Below, one piece after another: positions 48,820 through 61,244 of a stretch of 64,000 bases of DNA (positions within the stretch are counted from its first letter, which is position 1; every line of letters starts with the position of its first letter). The position numbers and the translations under genes were made by a program. A model generated the notes under the pieces. That model was not told where the DNA came from. It made no database searches and saw nothing but the letters and a program-made list of their open reading frames with translations. The stretch is taken from NCBI GenBank assembly GCA_011037195.1, contig JAAEAF010001934.1, positions 1 to 64,000 of the forward strand. The letters run 5' to 3'. The stretch is from Triatoma infestans. Taxonomy: Eukaryota > Arthropoda > Insecta > Hemiptera > Reduviidae.

Positions 48820-50110
48820 TTTTTATTTTCTCCTACTCCTAATAAGAGGAAGCATTGCGATCGTGCCGGATTTTCGAAATTGAGTTTACACCGGAAGTAC
48901 ATGTTTTAGGGTCTTCTAAATATGAAAAAAAAAAATTAATGAAAATATGAAAAATTCGCTTATCATTAGTGGGGGGGGTCTGTGTGAGTTAGCAGAATAT
49001 CTCAAAAACGAAAGGTCGCAGGAAGCTCAAACTTGAAATTCCGTTTAGGAACTATCAACGCATCGGTCATGATGATTTCATGCAAAATTCATCAACCGGA
49101 AGTGCGTCATTAATGAAAGTATTTTTTTCAGTTTTTCGTGAGTTACTCAAAAAACGGCTTCAACGATTTTGTTTTAACTCCGTGTACTATCTACACACTT
49201 AAATACTTATCACTTTTATTTGAAACTTTTTCTGGGAAAATTGATTTTTGGTGGGGGTTCTGAGGAAACAGTATCATTTGCTTTCCTTTAAAGTACTACT
49301 TCAGTATAATATATTGTAACGCAGCTACTGGTGCCATCTAGGAGAGGAATTAGAAACCTCAAGTTCTCTTAGTGGCCGCTAGGAAGCGCTGGCGACGCGC
49401 TCTAGTTATTTCTGAAGGATTGAGAAGATTCTAGAAGATTCTCCACCGGTATAAATAGTGGGACCGCAGAGAGTTGGGAGAGTTTTCCAATTATAAACGA
49501 AGTGTACGTTTGTGGAAAGTGTATAAAAAGTCAACAAAGTGAACTTTTGTGGCTTAAACTGTGAAGTAATTATTATTAAGTGTTGTATTTATAATTTATT
49601 AAGTAAAACAATAAATTCGTGTTTTCTTTATTGAAGTTTAGAGTATTTTATCTATACGAACCCACTTAAAACTAGTTACAGTAGCTAGTTTAAAGGGAAA
49701 AACGTTACAATATTGTTTTACCACATACGTAATATTAATACACATTAGAAGCATTGATGGAATGCCAAATTTGAAGAGAATTAGTAAACCAAAAGTGAGA
49801 TTTTGCTGAATAGATTTCTGAGTTTTTGGAATTTTCTGAAAACTGTTATAACTATTTTCTTTAAACTTGGAATGCTTGCTACATAGATAGAAACTCATCA
49901 TTTTTATCTGAAACATTTTACGGAAAAAACTGATTTTAGAGGGGGATTGATTGAGGTCTGTCAGTTAGTTTAAATTTAACTTTGTTGGTTTCGACATACA
50001 GAGCTCCATATAGGTAGGATAGGAGTAAAATCGCCACCACCATTTTTATGGGCAGACCAACTAAACATTGTAACGTAGCAATTTAAAGAAAATTTCTTGA
50101 CTAGATTGTA
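48820..50110 (+). repeat. Family R copy interrupted by the solo LTR
   Basis: CTCCTACTCCTAATAAGAGG, GCATTGCGATCGTGCCGGAT, CAACCGGAAGTGCGTC, interruption at 49315-49709, then AATTAGTAAACCAAAAGTG, GCTTGCTACATAGATAGAAA and AAGAAAATTTCTTGACTAGA. Its 3' terminus is replaced by element D. Confidence 0.85.
49315..49709 (+). mobile_element. Gypsy-type solo LTR (395 bp) with 4-bp TSD
   Basis: Begins TGTAACG and ends CGTTACA, a perfect 7-base inverted terminus. Flanked by ATAT at 49311-49314 and 49710-49713; removing it restores an uninterrupted family R copy, so it is a solo LTR left by recombination. A TATAAAT promoter box lies at 49450-49456 and an AATAAA polyadenylation signal at 49610-49615, in correct order for one LTR. 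It is clearly more GC-rich than its surroundings up to the TATA box. Gypsy/Ty3 assignment is inferred from the 4-base duplication only; no internal region is present. Confidence 0.88.
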
Positions 50111-50250
50111 TTACCAGAGATATTTTCCGTGGTAGCCTGGTTCATTTTGTGGTCATCGACCGGTTTCGGGCGTTCACTTATTATTAGGAAATTTTGATAA
50201 GACATTGCGATAACACAGACTTGCTCGAGCAAAATTAGTTAAAATACTTC
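50111..50250 (-). mobile_element. Truncated hammerhead element D
   Basis: Starts CCAGAGATATTTTCCGTGG and follows the 52.5 kb element through CATTTTGTGGTCATCGACC and GGTTTCGGGCG. The CTGA half of the core and one side of stem II have been replaced by TTATTATTAGG. No right arm or target-site duplication was found. It interrupts the end of a family R copy; mariner-like sequence lies just beyond. Confidence 0.65.
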
Positions 50251-50289
50251 GTTTATACAACCTCACACGACGTAATAATCCTTCTTGAG

Positions 50290-50700
50290 TAGGCCAAACA
50301 AAAAGCGTTTTAACGCTTCATACTTCAGAGTATAAGGCGGATATGGCTGAACTTCTCAGCCTAATTGTCAAGCGATCATGTGCAATATATGGGCGAGCGT
50401 TTTCTTGGAATAAGCGAACAACGTTTGCTTATGAACCATGTTGATTTTGCAGCCTTCCACAACCAGAAACATCCTAAAACTAACGCTTTGGCGGCCGATT
50501 ATTTGGATCTTGAAATATCTCTCTCGCAGGAGACCCCATAAGGCTTCCACTCCTTGCTTTGATGCTTGGATTCAGGCTCGTAATAGCGGATTCGAGTTTA
50601 GTCACATGTCACTATTCTTTCCGAAATTTCCTCTTCTTTATTCAAATAACGTTGGGTGAATTCTTTGAGATGGTCCGTTATCTTATCTTGGAACCATATT
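50290..50700 (-). pseudogene. mariner-family transposase relic
   Basis: Minus strand reads NKEEEISERIVTCD, a stop, then RYYEPESKHQSKEWKP, then shifted AAKALVLGCFWLWKAAKSTW, and again shifted QENARPYIAHDRLTIRLRS. These follow the mariner order: first catalytic Asp (TGDET), the YEPES(K)xQSxEW block, the KVMxxxFWD block and the NARPH block with the second Asp region. Frameshifts and stops make it clearly dead, and no terminal inverted repeats were recognised. Confidence 0.75.
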
Positions 50701-51809
50701 CACAAATAATTACGATAGCTTAGTTTGTAATGAATAACGGAATAAATAAGGTGTGCCAACACTTTCAATTTCCACAATTTCTTCTCTCTTTGGTAATCGT
50801 CTTTCTTCTTTGGTCTTTTTCGATTTGTGCTTGGAATTGATCAACACACTTGTAATTTGAATAATCTTGCTGTCTAATTGTATAAAATGAAACAAAACTG
50901 AAACAAATCCATTAACCAAAAACAAAACGTTACAATTGTTTATTTATTTATTTTACGCCATTTTCTTGACATATGTTTCGATTTTCTCCTGAGTTTCTTA
51001 TATTTGATATACTAATTAGACATATTTAGGCCTAATACTTTAATTTAAAATTTTTTTTTCAGCAAAATTTGTTTCTAGCGTAGCTCTTAGACGAGCTAAC
51101 GACGTTCAGTCCAACTAAAGACTGCTTCATTTATGTGGGCAAATATATCTTCTATAAAAAGCAATGAAACGTTCCGAATTAAATTCCAAATTTAAAGATA
51201 ATGTGTCAACTAGAATTTACGGAATTTTAAAACTGCTAGTAAACGGAAGTCAATATTAGTTTTTACAATTTCTTTTTTTTTTTGTACATCGCGGCAATAG
51301 GTTTATATCTATAATGACAATTTAATGAATGTATTAAAAGGCTGGGGACCTTAATGACTTAAACACAAACGGAATGAGTGCGCTGTCATCGTAACAGTCC
51401 ATGAACTAATTACAAATCATAAGGAAACGACAGTAAAAAGTTGTCGACAATTCTTAAAATCCAGTTTATTCTAACGGGGACTTTTACACTAATTTTAATT
51501 GTTCTTAATTAATTTAGTTGGTAGAATTTATATGAACAAGATGGTGAAATGAGATTTCAGGGCAAGTCAAATATAGCAAAAACTGTTCCTTAGCACAAGA
51601 CTAAAATAAATTTCAATAATGATTTGTAAGTTTCTAGGGGAACATTAGGTTCTACCTCCAAAATAATGTGTTGTTTTATTTGGGATTGACAGGCGTGCTG
51701 TCCAATGGTCTACTATATTTATATGCAATATTAATGCCAATTAGATATTTAATAAAACTACTAATTATGAAGAAAATGTTTTAACAGAATTGTTAACATT
51801 GTTGTTTTA

Positions 51810-52450
51810 CAGTGCCTTACTGTTGTAAGAAAGAGGAAGTACTGTAATCGTATTGCGTGGGTGTTTGGATTTGGTCTTGGATTCATTGCAAAAACAAAAA
51901 GTCCAGGGTTCGGTGTCACATGTTCATCGACCGGATGATCAACGAGGCGTAATACGATGATTCGCAAGAACCTCGACATCAAGGCTGCACAAAGGAGATA
52001 CTTCGGGACAATAAACCCAGATGGTTTGCACATGAAAAGGATGGATGGAGAAAGGATTGGCCGGGTTGGCCTATGGCACAGGGTCATAGAAGCAAAGGAA
52101 GGCCGAGAACTACCTGGGTGAAATGGCATGAAGGAGGATTTCACGCATAAAGACAGAATGGAACAGAATAAAAAAACTAGTAGAGAACAGGGATGTTTGC
52201 AAAGGATGAATGGATCCACGACACGATAGCTAGTAGGGGAAAACGATTAAGAAAAAGAAGAAGCTGTATAGGTTGTTAAAATTCCTAATTTGAGTGCAAA
52301 ATCGTTTAACGGAAACTGAGCTTACTGAAGATGTTTATATTTTTGGAATTTTCTCGAAATGGCTCCAGCAATTTTCTTTAAACTTGAAATGCTTACTGAA
52401 CTGTTATAAACCTATCAATTGTTTTTTGTAACAATTTGGGAAACTAAGAT
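51810..52450 (+). repeat. Family R copy interrupted by a LINE tail
   Basis: Start CTTACTGTTGTAAGAAAGAG, GTACTGTAATCGTATTGCG (to 51865), then from 52275 AATTCCTAATTTGAG, TTCTCGAAATGGCTCCAGC and AAACTTGAAATGCTTACTG. Confidence 0.7.
51865..52262 (+). pseudogene. LINE C-terminal remnant (RTE-like) inside a family R copy
   Basis: Codons near 52010-52140 give RWFAHEKDGWRKDWPGWPMA, QGHRSKGRPRTTWVKW in one frame and MKRMDGERIGRVGLWHR in another, so a frameshifted version of the common RWFGHVxRMxxxR...KGRPRxxW C-terminus. Ends with ENRDVCKRMNGSTTR-like sequence before the A-rich GAAAAAGAAGAAG. Family R sequence continues on both sides (to 51865 and from 52275). Confidence 0.7.
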
Positions 52451-52484
52451 AAATGACGCTGATATACAATGTAGTCACATTCAT

Positions 52485-52704
52485 CAGAGACCTTTTTCCG
52501 TGGTAGCCTGCTTCATTTTGTGGTCATCGACCGGTTTCGGGCGTTCGCCCATCTTCAGGATGCGTTTTTCAGACAGTGTGCCAACACAGACTCGTACAGA
52601 GACTTAGTTTCACAATAACTCACTTAGCCCACAAAATGAAGCAGGCTACCACGGAAAATGTCTCTGATGCTTTCCAGCTCTGCGGAACCAGCCACCATAA
52701 CAAA
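52485..52704 (-). mobile_element. Palindromic hammerhead element E (220 bp, perfect 13-bp TSD)
   Basis: TAGTCACATTCAT is present exactly at 52472-52484 and 52705-52717, defining the insertion. The left part (CAGAGACC...TAGCCTGCTTCATTTTGTG) is the inverse of 52629-52668, and the right side adds the tail TTCCAGCTCTGCGGAACCAG. The intact hammerhead is in the left arm on the minus strand; the right arm is internally shortened and lacks it. The perfect duplication suggests this is one of the youngest insertions. Confidence 0.87.
52525..52562 (-). ncRNA. Hammerhead ribozyme motif, element E (complete)
   Basis: Minus strand order: CATC, CTGAAGA, T, stem II GGGC/GCCC with loop GAAC, GAAA, CCGGTC, GATG. 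Stem I is a perfect four-base pair CATC/GATG directly at the core, stem II is perfect, all invariant core bases are present, and the NUH cleavage triplet is GUC (C at 52529). Stem III alone is only two pairs with a two-base loop, but ACCGGT is palindromic, as expected of hammerheads that work as dimers. Best ribozyme candidate in the window. Confidence 0.75.
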
Positions 52705-52719
52705 TAGTCACATTCATGT

Positions 52720-53810
52720 AGACGAGTATAATAATTTATCATCTTTATTTTATGTAATGCAACAGGACATTGTAAACGTAGACTTGTAATCATCGCTGCT
52801 AAAGAATACATCTCAGTATGTTTTATTACAGATTTTATTTATATTTATTTTATTGCTTCCTACATGATATTTATGTAAGATAAGGGTTCTAAAGTATGCT
52901 GTTAATTAATACATTTTTACCAAGAGAAAAACTGTCCTTACCTATTTTTTCGCGGGCTTAATAAGCAAGGACTTTTATAAACGGAACCTTAGTATAGCGG
53001 ATTTTAGAGATCTTTATCTACCTAATAATTCCATTAATTAAATAAATATTATAATAAAATTAATAGATAATTAACCCGGAAATTTTCTATCGATTAAAAC
53101 AGGTTTAGTTTTACATATTCTGTAGAGGAAGTCATTCACATATACTCACATTACAATACATTAATAAGTCATTATAATAAATGACATATTGTACTTTTTA
53201 TGCAAGGTACTGTTTGGATAAATACCAAAAACAAAAAAACATCAGTTTTTGTTTATTCATGAATAATATTGTGAATGTATTAGTCATTCTTTTTTTGAAG
53301 TGGGCTGAAAGTATATGCTCTAAATTGCTGTCGTAGGATTAGTTTTTTTTTTAATTTGAATATTACTAATTTAAACAACCTCTCACTTCTGAAATATCTA
53401 TCCATTGACACAATCTTTTGTCTTACTATAAATTTGCTCATGAATTGAGCACAATAGGAATAGACCTCTTCAAGTTTCTTTGTACGGCTGTTCCGCGGAA
53501 TATCTAGTATAGTTATCCAGTAATCACTTTTGTTTTTTATTAATTTTCTTTAGCATATTTTATAGCCCTAGATTTTTCTGTTAATTTTCTTATTTAACTT
53601 TCATACTTTGTAGCTTCGGCTTCTTTTTTTCTTCTTAGCGACCCATTTCATAACGCATAGTCCCGCAATTGGTTGAAAATAAAGTCAGACGTTTCCTCTA
53701 CCAGCAGCTCTTTTAGATCTACAAGGCACATTCTTCAAAACTGGGACAGATGGCGCCCAGAATGTCCCTCATTATACATGTACAATTCCCTATCACCTTT
53801 TTTTATTGGC
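52720..53810. other. Gene-free AT-rich stretch
   Basis: No coding, RNA or repeat signal recognised. Confidence 0.6.
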
Positions 53811-53814
53811 CGCC

Positions 53815-53912
53815 CCACTAAACTTTTGTAAACATTGCAGTTTTAAAGAAAATGTATTAGTAGGCGCATGAGAAAGTCGTGTGAGTGTTTCACACCAGAA
53901 TTTTTTTACAAA
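53815..53912 (+). repeat. Family R 3' terminus
   Basis: GGCCGCCCCACTAAACTTTTG then GAGAAAGTCGTGTGAGTG, TTTCACACCAGA and a T run. Confidence 0.8.
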
Positions 53913-53914
53913 TC

Positions 53915-56900
53915 TTTTCTAGAGTTTAAAAACACTCAAAAAAGCCCCTAACAATAATTTAATGTAAATAAAGTAAGATTTCCCATGGACTCTCGTTTTA
54001 TTTCAAATCAACTTCCTTAATAGGAAGTTATAATGCATTTAATTTAACGAAATAAACTCCACATAGATTTCAAACCTGAGATATAAAATTAAATTATAAT
54101 TATTTAATAACACGTTCGTGAGTTATTAATTAAAAATAGAAACGGTAAAGATCGTTCAATACTCTTCAGCTTTCTGTTTTTTGTTTTGTTTTTCAGATTA
54201 CTTGTTTTTAGATAAATACAGATTTTAATAGTTATTTTTTTAATGAAAAGTATATAATGAAGAAACAGTTCTTGTTTTATCTTAATTTTTATTGGCTTAT
54301 TCTAGAAATATTTTTACCGTGACCCTATTAAATTTCTTTCTTTCTTTATTCAGATATAATCTGCACAAATCATCTGTTTTGATTTTTTTAATTTTTTTTA
54401 TTAAGTATCTTTCATAATAATCTTATGAAATATATCGCGTAAATCTTTCAAAATATATATTTATATATTATACCCTCCTACTCAATTTATTTTCTTTCAT
54501 AAGATATAAATCATAAATCATGTGTTCTTTATTAAACTGATTGATAATCAGTGTGTTCAAATAATAAAGGAGTGAAAGAATCGAAGGAGGTTTTAATAGT
54601 ATAAATGATGGGTCTGGTTAATTTTATTACGTCTGTAGACAGATAGTAGATTTAGTGGGGATGGTTTTATAAGGAATGGTTGTAACATGGTTATTGGGTT
54701 TTAGTTGGAAGAGTCTACTCCTCAGTTGAGTAGGTTATCCCAGAAATAACTCAATTGAAAGCTGTTTTCTTTGGGTGTCGGGGAAACACAGGCAAAGGAT
54801 TTTAATAGAACTTTTTGAAGAAATGGCTTTGAGCAGAACCATAAAGGTGAACTTAGTAGATGTTTTGATGAAGCAGCTGCAAAGCCAATTCTGCGGCGAC
54901 ATAGAAGATCTATAGTTAGCCTAGGATACCCAAGGAGTCGCGAAATTCACTGGAAAAATTGGCTAGTATGATGCATTCACAGACATACAGACGTTGAACT
55001 GAAAAAACTACAGACAATTACTTATACGTCACTAAACGGTCACAAAAGAAAGGGTAGGATTATCTCTACCACAATTGCCTCAACATTACATCCTAGAGAA
55101 GCCTACTCACCCCTAGAAGAACTAAAGAAGGGTAATTCACAGGGGTAGGCTCGACTACCATAAAAACGAGGAAGTTTTCTGCTGATACATATTTTGGAAT
55201 CTTCAACCTACAAGAAGACAACACTCTACCAGCCTAATCTGTCACTCACTGTACACGCTACCCTTTCTGTTTCACTTGTTTAACTGTCAAGTCGTTGCAG
55301 TATCTTTGCTTTGTTCAATACACCAATGAATCAATTCAACTCTCTAAATCTCTTCCACAAAATCAACTCAATTCTCCCGGTGTTCCACATAATTCCCATT
55401 ACACTGGTCCGTGAAGAGTACTTAGTTGGCTAAATTTTCTTGTTAATAGGCCCTATCTTCAGGAAAATTGGAAGAATGAAACGCATTTCCTTTTGTGGTT
55501 GTGTTTTGTGTAATGTTTTTCCAATTAAGTCACTTCTGAGAAAATTCTACTATGTTTGTCGTATGTTTGTAAATGTCTGTAAAAATGCAGTTGTATGCAA
55601 AAGAAGGTGAGTCTGCATGGTGGGAAGCAAGAGTTTGTCTATGTGGGTACATTGAACCCTATTTCACAGATTTTTTTTACTTTTGTTTAAAGCAAAAGTA
55701 CGAGAAAGTAAAGGAAGACCAAAATGTGTTGGTTGTAATGAGAAATTAGTACTAACTTATTGTTTTTAATTACTCCCTTTAATAAGTATATAGTTTTTTA
55801 TGCAATTACAGCAACTGTATGAGATCTTAATATTAAGACTGAAAGAGAGTAAGAGAGATAGAACGGGCGAGTAATAGTACGCGGAGAGGATACATAAAAT
55901 ACTGGTTGTAGAATATTTCTTCCAGGCTTGCTGTAGAGTGATATAGTATTGACTCCCTTTTATATATTGATCAAATTTTCCCTTCCTTCTCTTTGCTATG
56001 GGACGCGAAATATTTAAAGGAACTCCACTTCCTCGCCTAGTATCAGTATTACAGAAGAATGGCAACTATTAATAAGATTTCCACCACACAAGCCCATTTT
56101 AAAAATTTTCAAACAAAACAGAAAGAGAGAAATTAAGTAATAAAGAAGGGAGCAATTGTATTCGATTAGAAAATGAGTCTTTACAATGTTCGATTTGAAA
56201 AATTAACACGAAGGGATTTTACGACCATAATTAGAAAGAATACAAACGCATTTCACTTATCAATTCTTTCAAGTTACAACTTGCAATGTCTCCTGTATTG
56301 TTTAATTCCCTTCACCCAGAAAGTTTACTAAGTATAAAACAATGTATACATATACAGCTATTTGACACATTTTATGTATAATAATAATAATAAACAAAGT
56401 ATAAAATAAATAATACGAACTTTTTCTCTTTTTTTTATAGAACAAATCACTATAAAGTAAAAAGGTCGTTATGTATATTGTTATATTAAATAATGTTTTA
56501 CAGACACAAATTATTATTTATTTATTTATTTATTTTTTAATTCTATTCTTCAGTAATCTTAACTTTAATACCGTATAATAATATTAATCTAAAAGGCCAG
56601 GCCTTAAATCATTTTTTTATTTTATTTATTTTCATTTTTACTATTTTCCTTTTGGAATAAAAATGCTGGTTACCCTGACATGTGATTATTTATGATTGAA
56701 TTTATAATTATACATTAATCTTATGTCATATATTCAACTTCTCATCATTATTACCATGGCATTTGGAGGTTGAATTGCTGACTGATTTATAAATCAATTA
56801 AATTTTTCGTATTAAAAAAAACACAGATGTCCTTCCAATATGTTATAAACTACAGTTAAAAACAAATGGTTGCATTCTTAGGCAAACGGAATCTTCTGAG

Positions 56901-58125
56901 TGTTATTGGTGAAGAATTCAATTTTTTTTATTCTTTTCATAGAATTAGACATCTTGAGGTTTTACCCGAAACTTCCGCTTTTAAGTTTATTTTTAATTAG
57001 TTTTGAACAAATTTTCTATTATTTGTTTTTTCGATGTCGAACCACTATTAAGAGAGAAACTATTATTACTTTTAGCTTCGGTTTTAGTTTCTATGCATTT
57101 GTTCAGGAAAAAAAAGCAGATGAATTCTTAGATTTGTAAATTTATACGTGAATTAAATTCTTTTTTTGATTTCTCGCAGAAGGGAAATGGATAAAAAGGC
57201 CAATTCAAAAATATCTAGCTTTCTTGGATATTCGTGTTTCTACATGGAATGTCCTACATAGAAGTGTACTTCGTGTAAAGAGAGAGTGTGTGTGTGTGTG
57301 TGGGATAATTAACTAAAGTTTGCCTGTGTGCGATATAACTGTTGGGGGGTATCAAAGAGTGTATTGTTCGTGTTGTAAAACTGGAATACTCATAGTGAAG
57401 TTCCCTGAAAACGTAGCTAATCCTCTTTCTCCATGGTGGTTTCTGAGTATCGGATGCCGCTTGGAAGATAAAAGAAGAAGACGGTAAGGGTGTTATTGTG
57501 GAAATCAGCAACGATTTAGAGAAGCCAAAAATTCTAATTATTTTCAATTAAGGTCGTAATAGTTATAATAACCAAAGATTTTAATTTTAAAAACGCGTGT
57601 AGAATTTACTCTGTCAAGTTTGAAGTTTTGAGGAAATGAATGAAAAGAAGGAAGAATACACAAGAGAGTGTTCAATAGCAGAAATAATCATAGATATTCA
57701 TCAGAAGAAAATGGAAAGAATGATAAAAATCTTAGTAAAAAGAATGTCACCGGGGCAGTAATGTGGAATGTGATAATTGAAGAGGGGAATATGAAGAAGG
57801 AGAAGAAATAAAACAAACATAAATAAACTTGCAGAAAGAGAAAGTAAAGAATTACTGGAATGCGCTAAGTCAGTGGTGAAAGAAGGTGGAGTAGAGGAAT
57901 ATATCTCTGAATATTCTTCACAAGATGAACGAACGTTCGAGAAGTGAGAGGAGATTGATAAAGAAATATTTATAAAGTAAACAACAAGAAAGCAAGTATT
58001 AAATGCTCCTGCGACTTTTCCTTCTTGCGATTTTTCATAATTATATTTAATTGATGAGATTTCTTCACATTTGGCATTTATAGAAATATGTTTAGGCAAC
58101 TTCATATTAGTGGGGAACCTAAACT
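53915..58125. other. Gene-free stretch of about 4 kb
   Basis: Mostly AT-rich. 54580-55560 is less AT-rich but no frame or known family was recognised. The 176-codon minus frame at 57701-58231 partly overlaps repeat-like sequence and has no domain signature. Confidence 0.5.
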
Positions 58126-58129
58126 GTAA

Positions 58130-58350
58130 TAAAACCACCATTTCTTTTTTGGCGGAGCGTGACCTCTCCAGCGAACCTCTCAAAAAACCAATTTTCTTGG
58201 GGAAAACTTCAATTAAAAGTGGTAGATCCACTAAAGTTTAAAGAAAACTGTTCGAGTCGTCATCATAAAAACGTAGAAAAAAGAAGAAAAAAACATGAAA
58301 AATCGCTCTTCCGGTAGGACAACCGGAACTTTCTTCAATCTTGGAATTTT
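58130..58350 (-). repeat. Family R fragment
   Basis: AAGTTTAAAGAAAACTGTTCG, AAAAATCGCTCTTCCGGTA and TTCTTCAATCTTGGAATTTT, minus strand. Confidence 0.55.
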
Positions 58351-58369
58351 GGACGATACATTTAATTCT

Positions 58370-58610
58370 TGATTTGAAAGAATCAGTGAAAGGAAGTTAC
58401 TGTGGTATGACCATGTCCTATGCATGAATGTGGAGCGTGTTTCCGAAAAACGTTTTTAACTGGCAACTGCCTGGAAGGTGGAAAAGAGGAAGATCTCGAG
58501 GCAGGCGGATAACTGAAGCCGCCAAGGCAGTCGGCGAGGTATATGCATGATCAATGACCGTACGGGAGATTTACCTTTGTGCAAGGAACTCTATTTAGGG
58601 AAAACACCTT
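58370..58610 (+). pseudogene. LINE C-terminal remnant (RTE-like)
   Basis: Reads RKLLWYDHVLCMNVERVSEK, then after a stop LPGRWKRGRSRGRRITEA, corresponding to the LxWxGHVxRM...GRWKRGRPR block. Frame is broken; ends with an A-rich stretch near 58620. Confidence 0.6.
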
Positions 58611-58689
58611 GAGAAAGGAAAAAAGAAAATTTAATTTTTGTTAATAAAATCGTATAAAATACTGCCATTGCACTTTAAAGGAAAACATG

Positions 58690-58930
58690 ACATCACCCAC
58701 TTCCTCCAGAACCCCCACGGTAAAAATGAATTTTCCAAGAAAAATGTTTCAAGTAAAAGTCCTGGACCTACAATGTGTATAATGTCGATACATTTAAAGA
58801 AATTCGTTACTAATAATAACTTTTTTCTTGCAGAATATCGTCAAGTTTTCTTCAAACTTGCATTCCCTGTGAAAACTCAATTTTGAAAACCTGCTAGGAT
58901 TGCAAAACTTTATCTCAAGAGAAATAAGTG
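58690..58930 (-). repeat. Family R fragment
   Basis: TTTCAAGTAAAAGTCCTGG and the start region AAACTCAATTTTGAAAACC, CTAGGATTGCAAAACTTTA. Confidence 0.5.
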
Positions 58931-58934
58931 GAAA

Positions 58935-61240
58935 GTAAAAATTAGCCATAAGATTTATAAATATAATAATGACCCAATCTAGGACAACATAATTTTCTGG
59001 AATTTTGACTACGTATTTTTGATGTCCGTCATCCAGCTTATTTCGTGCCCCCCCCCCCACAATTATGTCCAAGAAGTTCGAATTAATTATTTGATGACTT
59101 AATAGTAAAAAAAAGAACTAAATCAGTTTAATAAAGAACAATATATAAACTGTATATAATTACTGGGGACGGTTGTCTTGTAGATGAATGTTCAAGGATA
59201 CTAAGATTTTATGTTTTGTATTACCAGTACGTGAGATGATGTCAAATACAAGTAACTGTATAATGAAGAAAATAATTATCTGAAATAAACAATTTTTTTC
59301 AGATTTTTTCAATTTTATATTTATTACTCAATTTGGCAGTGAAAATATTTTTATGATTGGTTTATCGAACGATCTTATCGATTATAGGAGGTTACATATG
59401 GATCGTAAGAGGGGTGCTAGAGCCTCTGTCACTTGATCCTCAAGCCATAATAATAATATACTTTTGGAATGCTCCGAGAAGACTATTTCCTTTCAACATC
59501 AATGCACACATCCACCGTCACACACCACAATCTTCGCTCCGGATGTTTCTTTATTGAATCACCCTGAGAGTATCATCAGCAGCATTATAGAGGGAGAATC
59601 TTTTATCAAGATAGAGAAAGAATGCATCAAAATTCTGGCATTTGTAGTATCTTCTATATTCAACTATAGGTAATTACAAAGAAATAGATCACAAGATGAT
59701 GTGAATTTATGAACAGCTATGGCAGGAAATCGCCTCCCCAGAAAACGACTACATAATGTGAGTATTGGAGCAGATTCCCTTTGTGGGAATTGTAATAAAG
59801 AATTACTTTGGCAAGGTATTTCTTAAGTGGAACTTGAAAACGAAAATATGTACGACTTCAGCACTTAATGATAAAAAACTAATTTGAAAATGATAAATTC
59901 TGGGAAGCAAAAGAGGGTCCCATATCTACCATTGAATAAGAGTCCCAGGCTTCTAAATATTGGATCAGATTTGGTTGGAGCACCTAGAACTACAATGATT
60001 TTTTTTGCCAAACTCACAGGTAAGATGAAGTTTAGTGGTTGGTTGACTGAAACCTTTAAAAGGGTGTTTTCGGATTAGAGTGCATACTTCTAATTATTAA
60101 CTAACTGTGGTAATAAATTTGAAAATTTATAAAAAATGGAAGCAGGCAGCTGAGATCCATACCCATCTTTGCGCTATTATTGTTTGATCTTGATGGAAAG
60201 TTCTATTTGCGTCGTTGTATTCTATGCCTTCAATGTTTACGAATGTGATTCACCGCTGCCTGCTACACTCTTCTTTTAATGGGAGAGAAAAAGAAAAAAC
60301 GCACTGACAAAACCCCAGCCCGGGAAAATAAAATAAAAAATTCAAACCTGGCAACACAACAAAAACCTGGATATATCACACCTACTTTAGCACAGTTAAA
60401 ACACACTAATTTTACGCTTAATTGTATAACATTTACTATCTTGTTTTTTATTTAAAAAAAAAAAAACTAGTTATTAACATAAACAAGTGTAGAAACATAA
60501 AATTTTATTGCCCCCCCTAACTTACTTTTTTTATTAACAAAATTAGTTATGCATATTTAAAAATACCAAGTGTAATTCACCTACACTTTTCAATGTTTAA
60601 GAATAATGCTTTTAATATGACAACTTCATGGCCCTAGATATGTCCTAGGCCAAAGTTGTACCCCATATAAGGCCATATGCATCTCGGCCTCCATCCTAAG
60701 CACTGCATATATAATTAAAAAAGAAAAAATATAAACTCCTTAAGTTATAATATATATGATAACATTATTTAATACTTGTATATAATGTTATAAATTTATA
60801 ATACAATATATGAAATGCACATATTATTTATAGCTTATCTAAACAATTTAATTGCATAAAAATATGGTTAGCGGTGCTATGAAAGCTTTTATTAAAATAA
60901 TATATATATATATACACATACATACAGTTAATCCTTTACAAAATGCATATGCATTATTAGTCCAGTTTTATTATTTTGCTTACAATATTATAGGTACATA
61001 TATATATATATATTCTTTTTTCTTTTTTTTAATTTATAAAAAATGGATTTAAACTAAATATCCTTGACAGCATTTTATGAATATTTCAAACTGCTTTTTT
61101 ATTTTTTTTGTTGACGTAATATTATTTAATATAGATTTAAAAAAAAAAAAACTCAGCACATAAACCAGAAGTTGAGATATAAAGCAAATTAAGCTTTCAA
61201 CAATGTTTTAAATATATAATCATTATTTTCAATTCTATAG
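58935..61240. other. Gene-free stretch of about 2.3 kb
   Basis: Small open frames near 59357-59673 and 59884-60078 lack recognisable domains; 60400-61200 is extremely AT-rich. Confidence 0.5.
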
Positions 61241-61244
61241 AGAC

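Noticed and set aside
51761..52219. 152-codon minus frame
   Set aside because: Antisense shadow of the plus-strand LINE C-terminus.
57701..58231. 176-codon open frame, minus strand, the longest apart from the LINE frame at 14.3 kb
   Set aside because: Low-complexity serine/leucine/phenylalanine composition, no domain, overlaps repeat-like sequence; probably chance.
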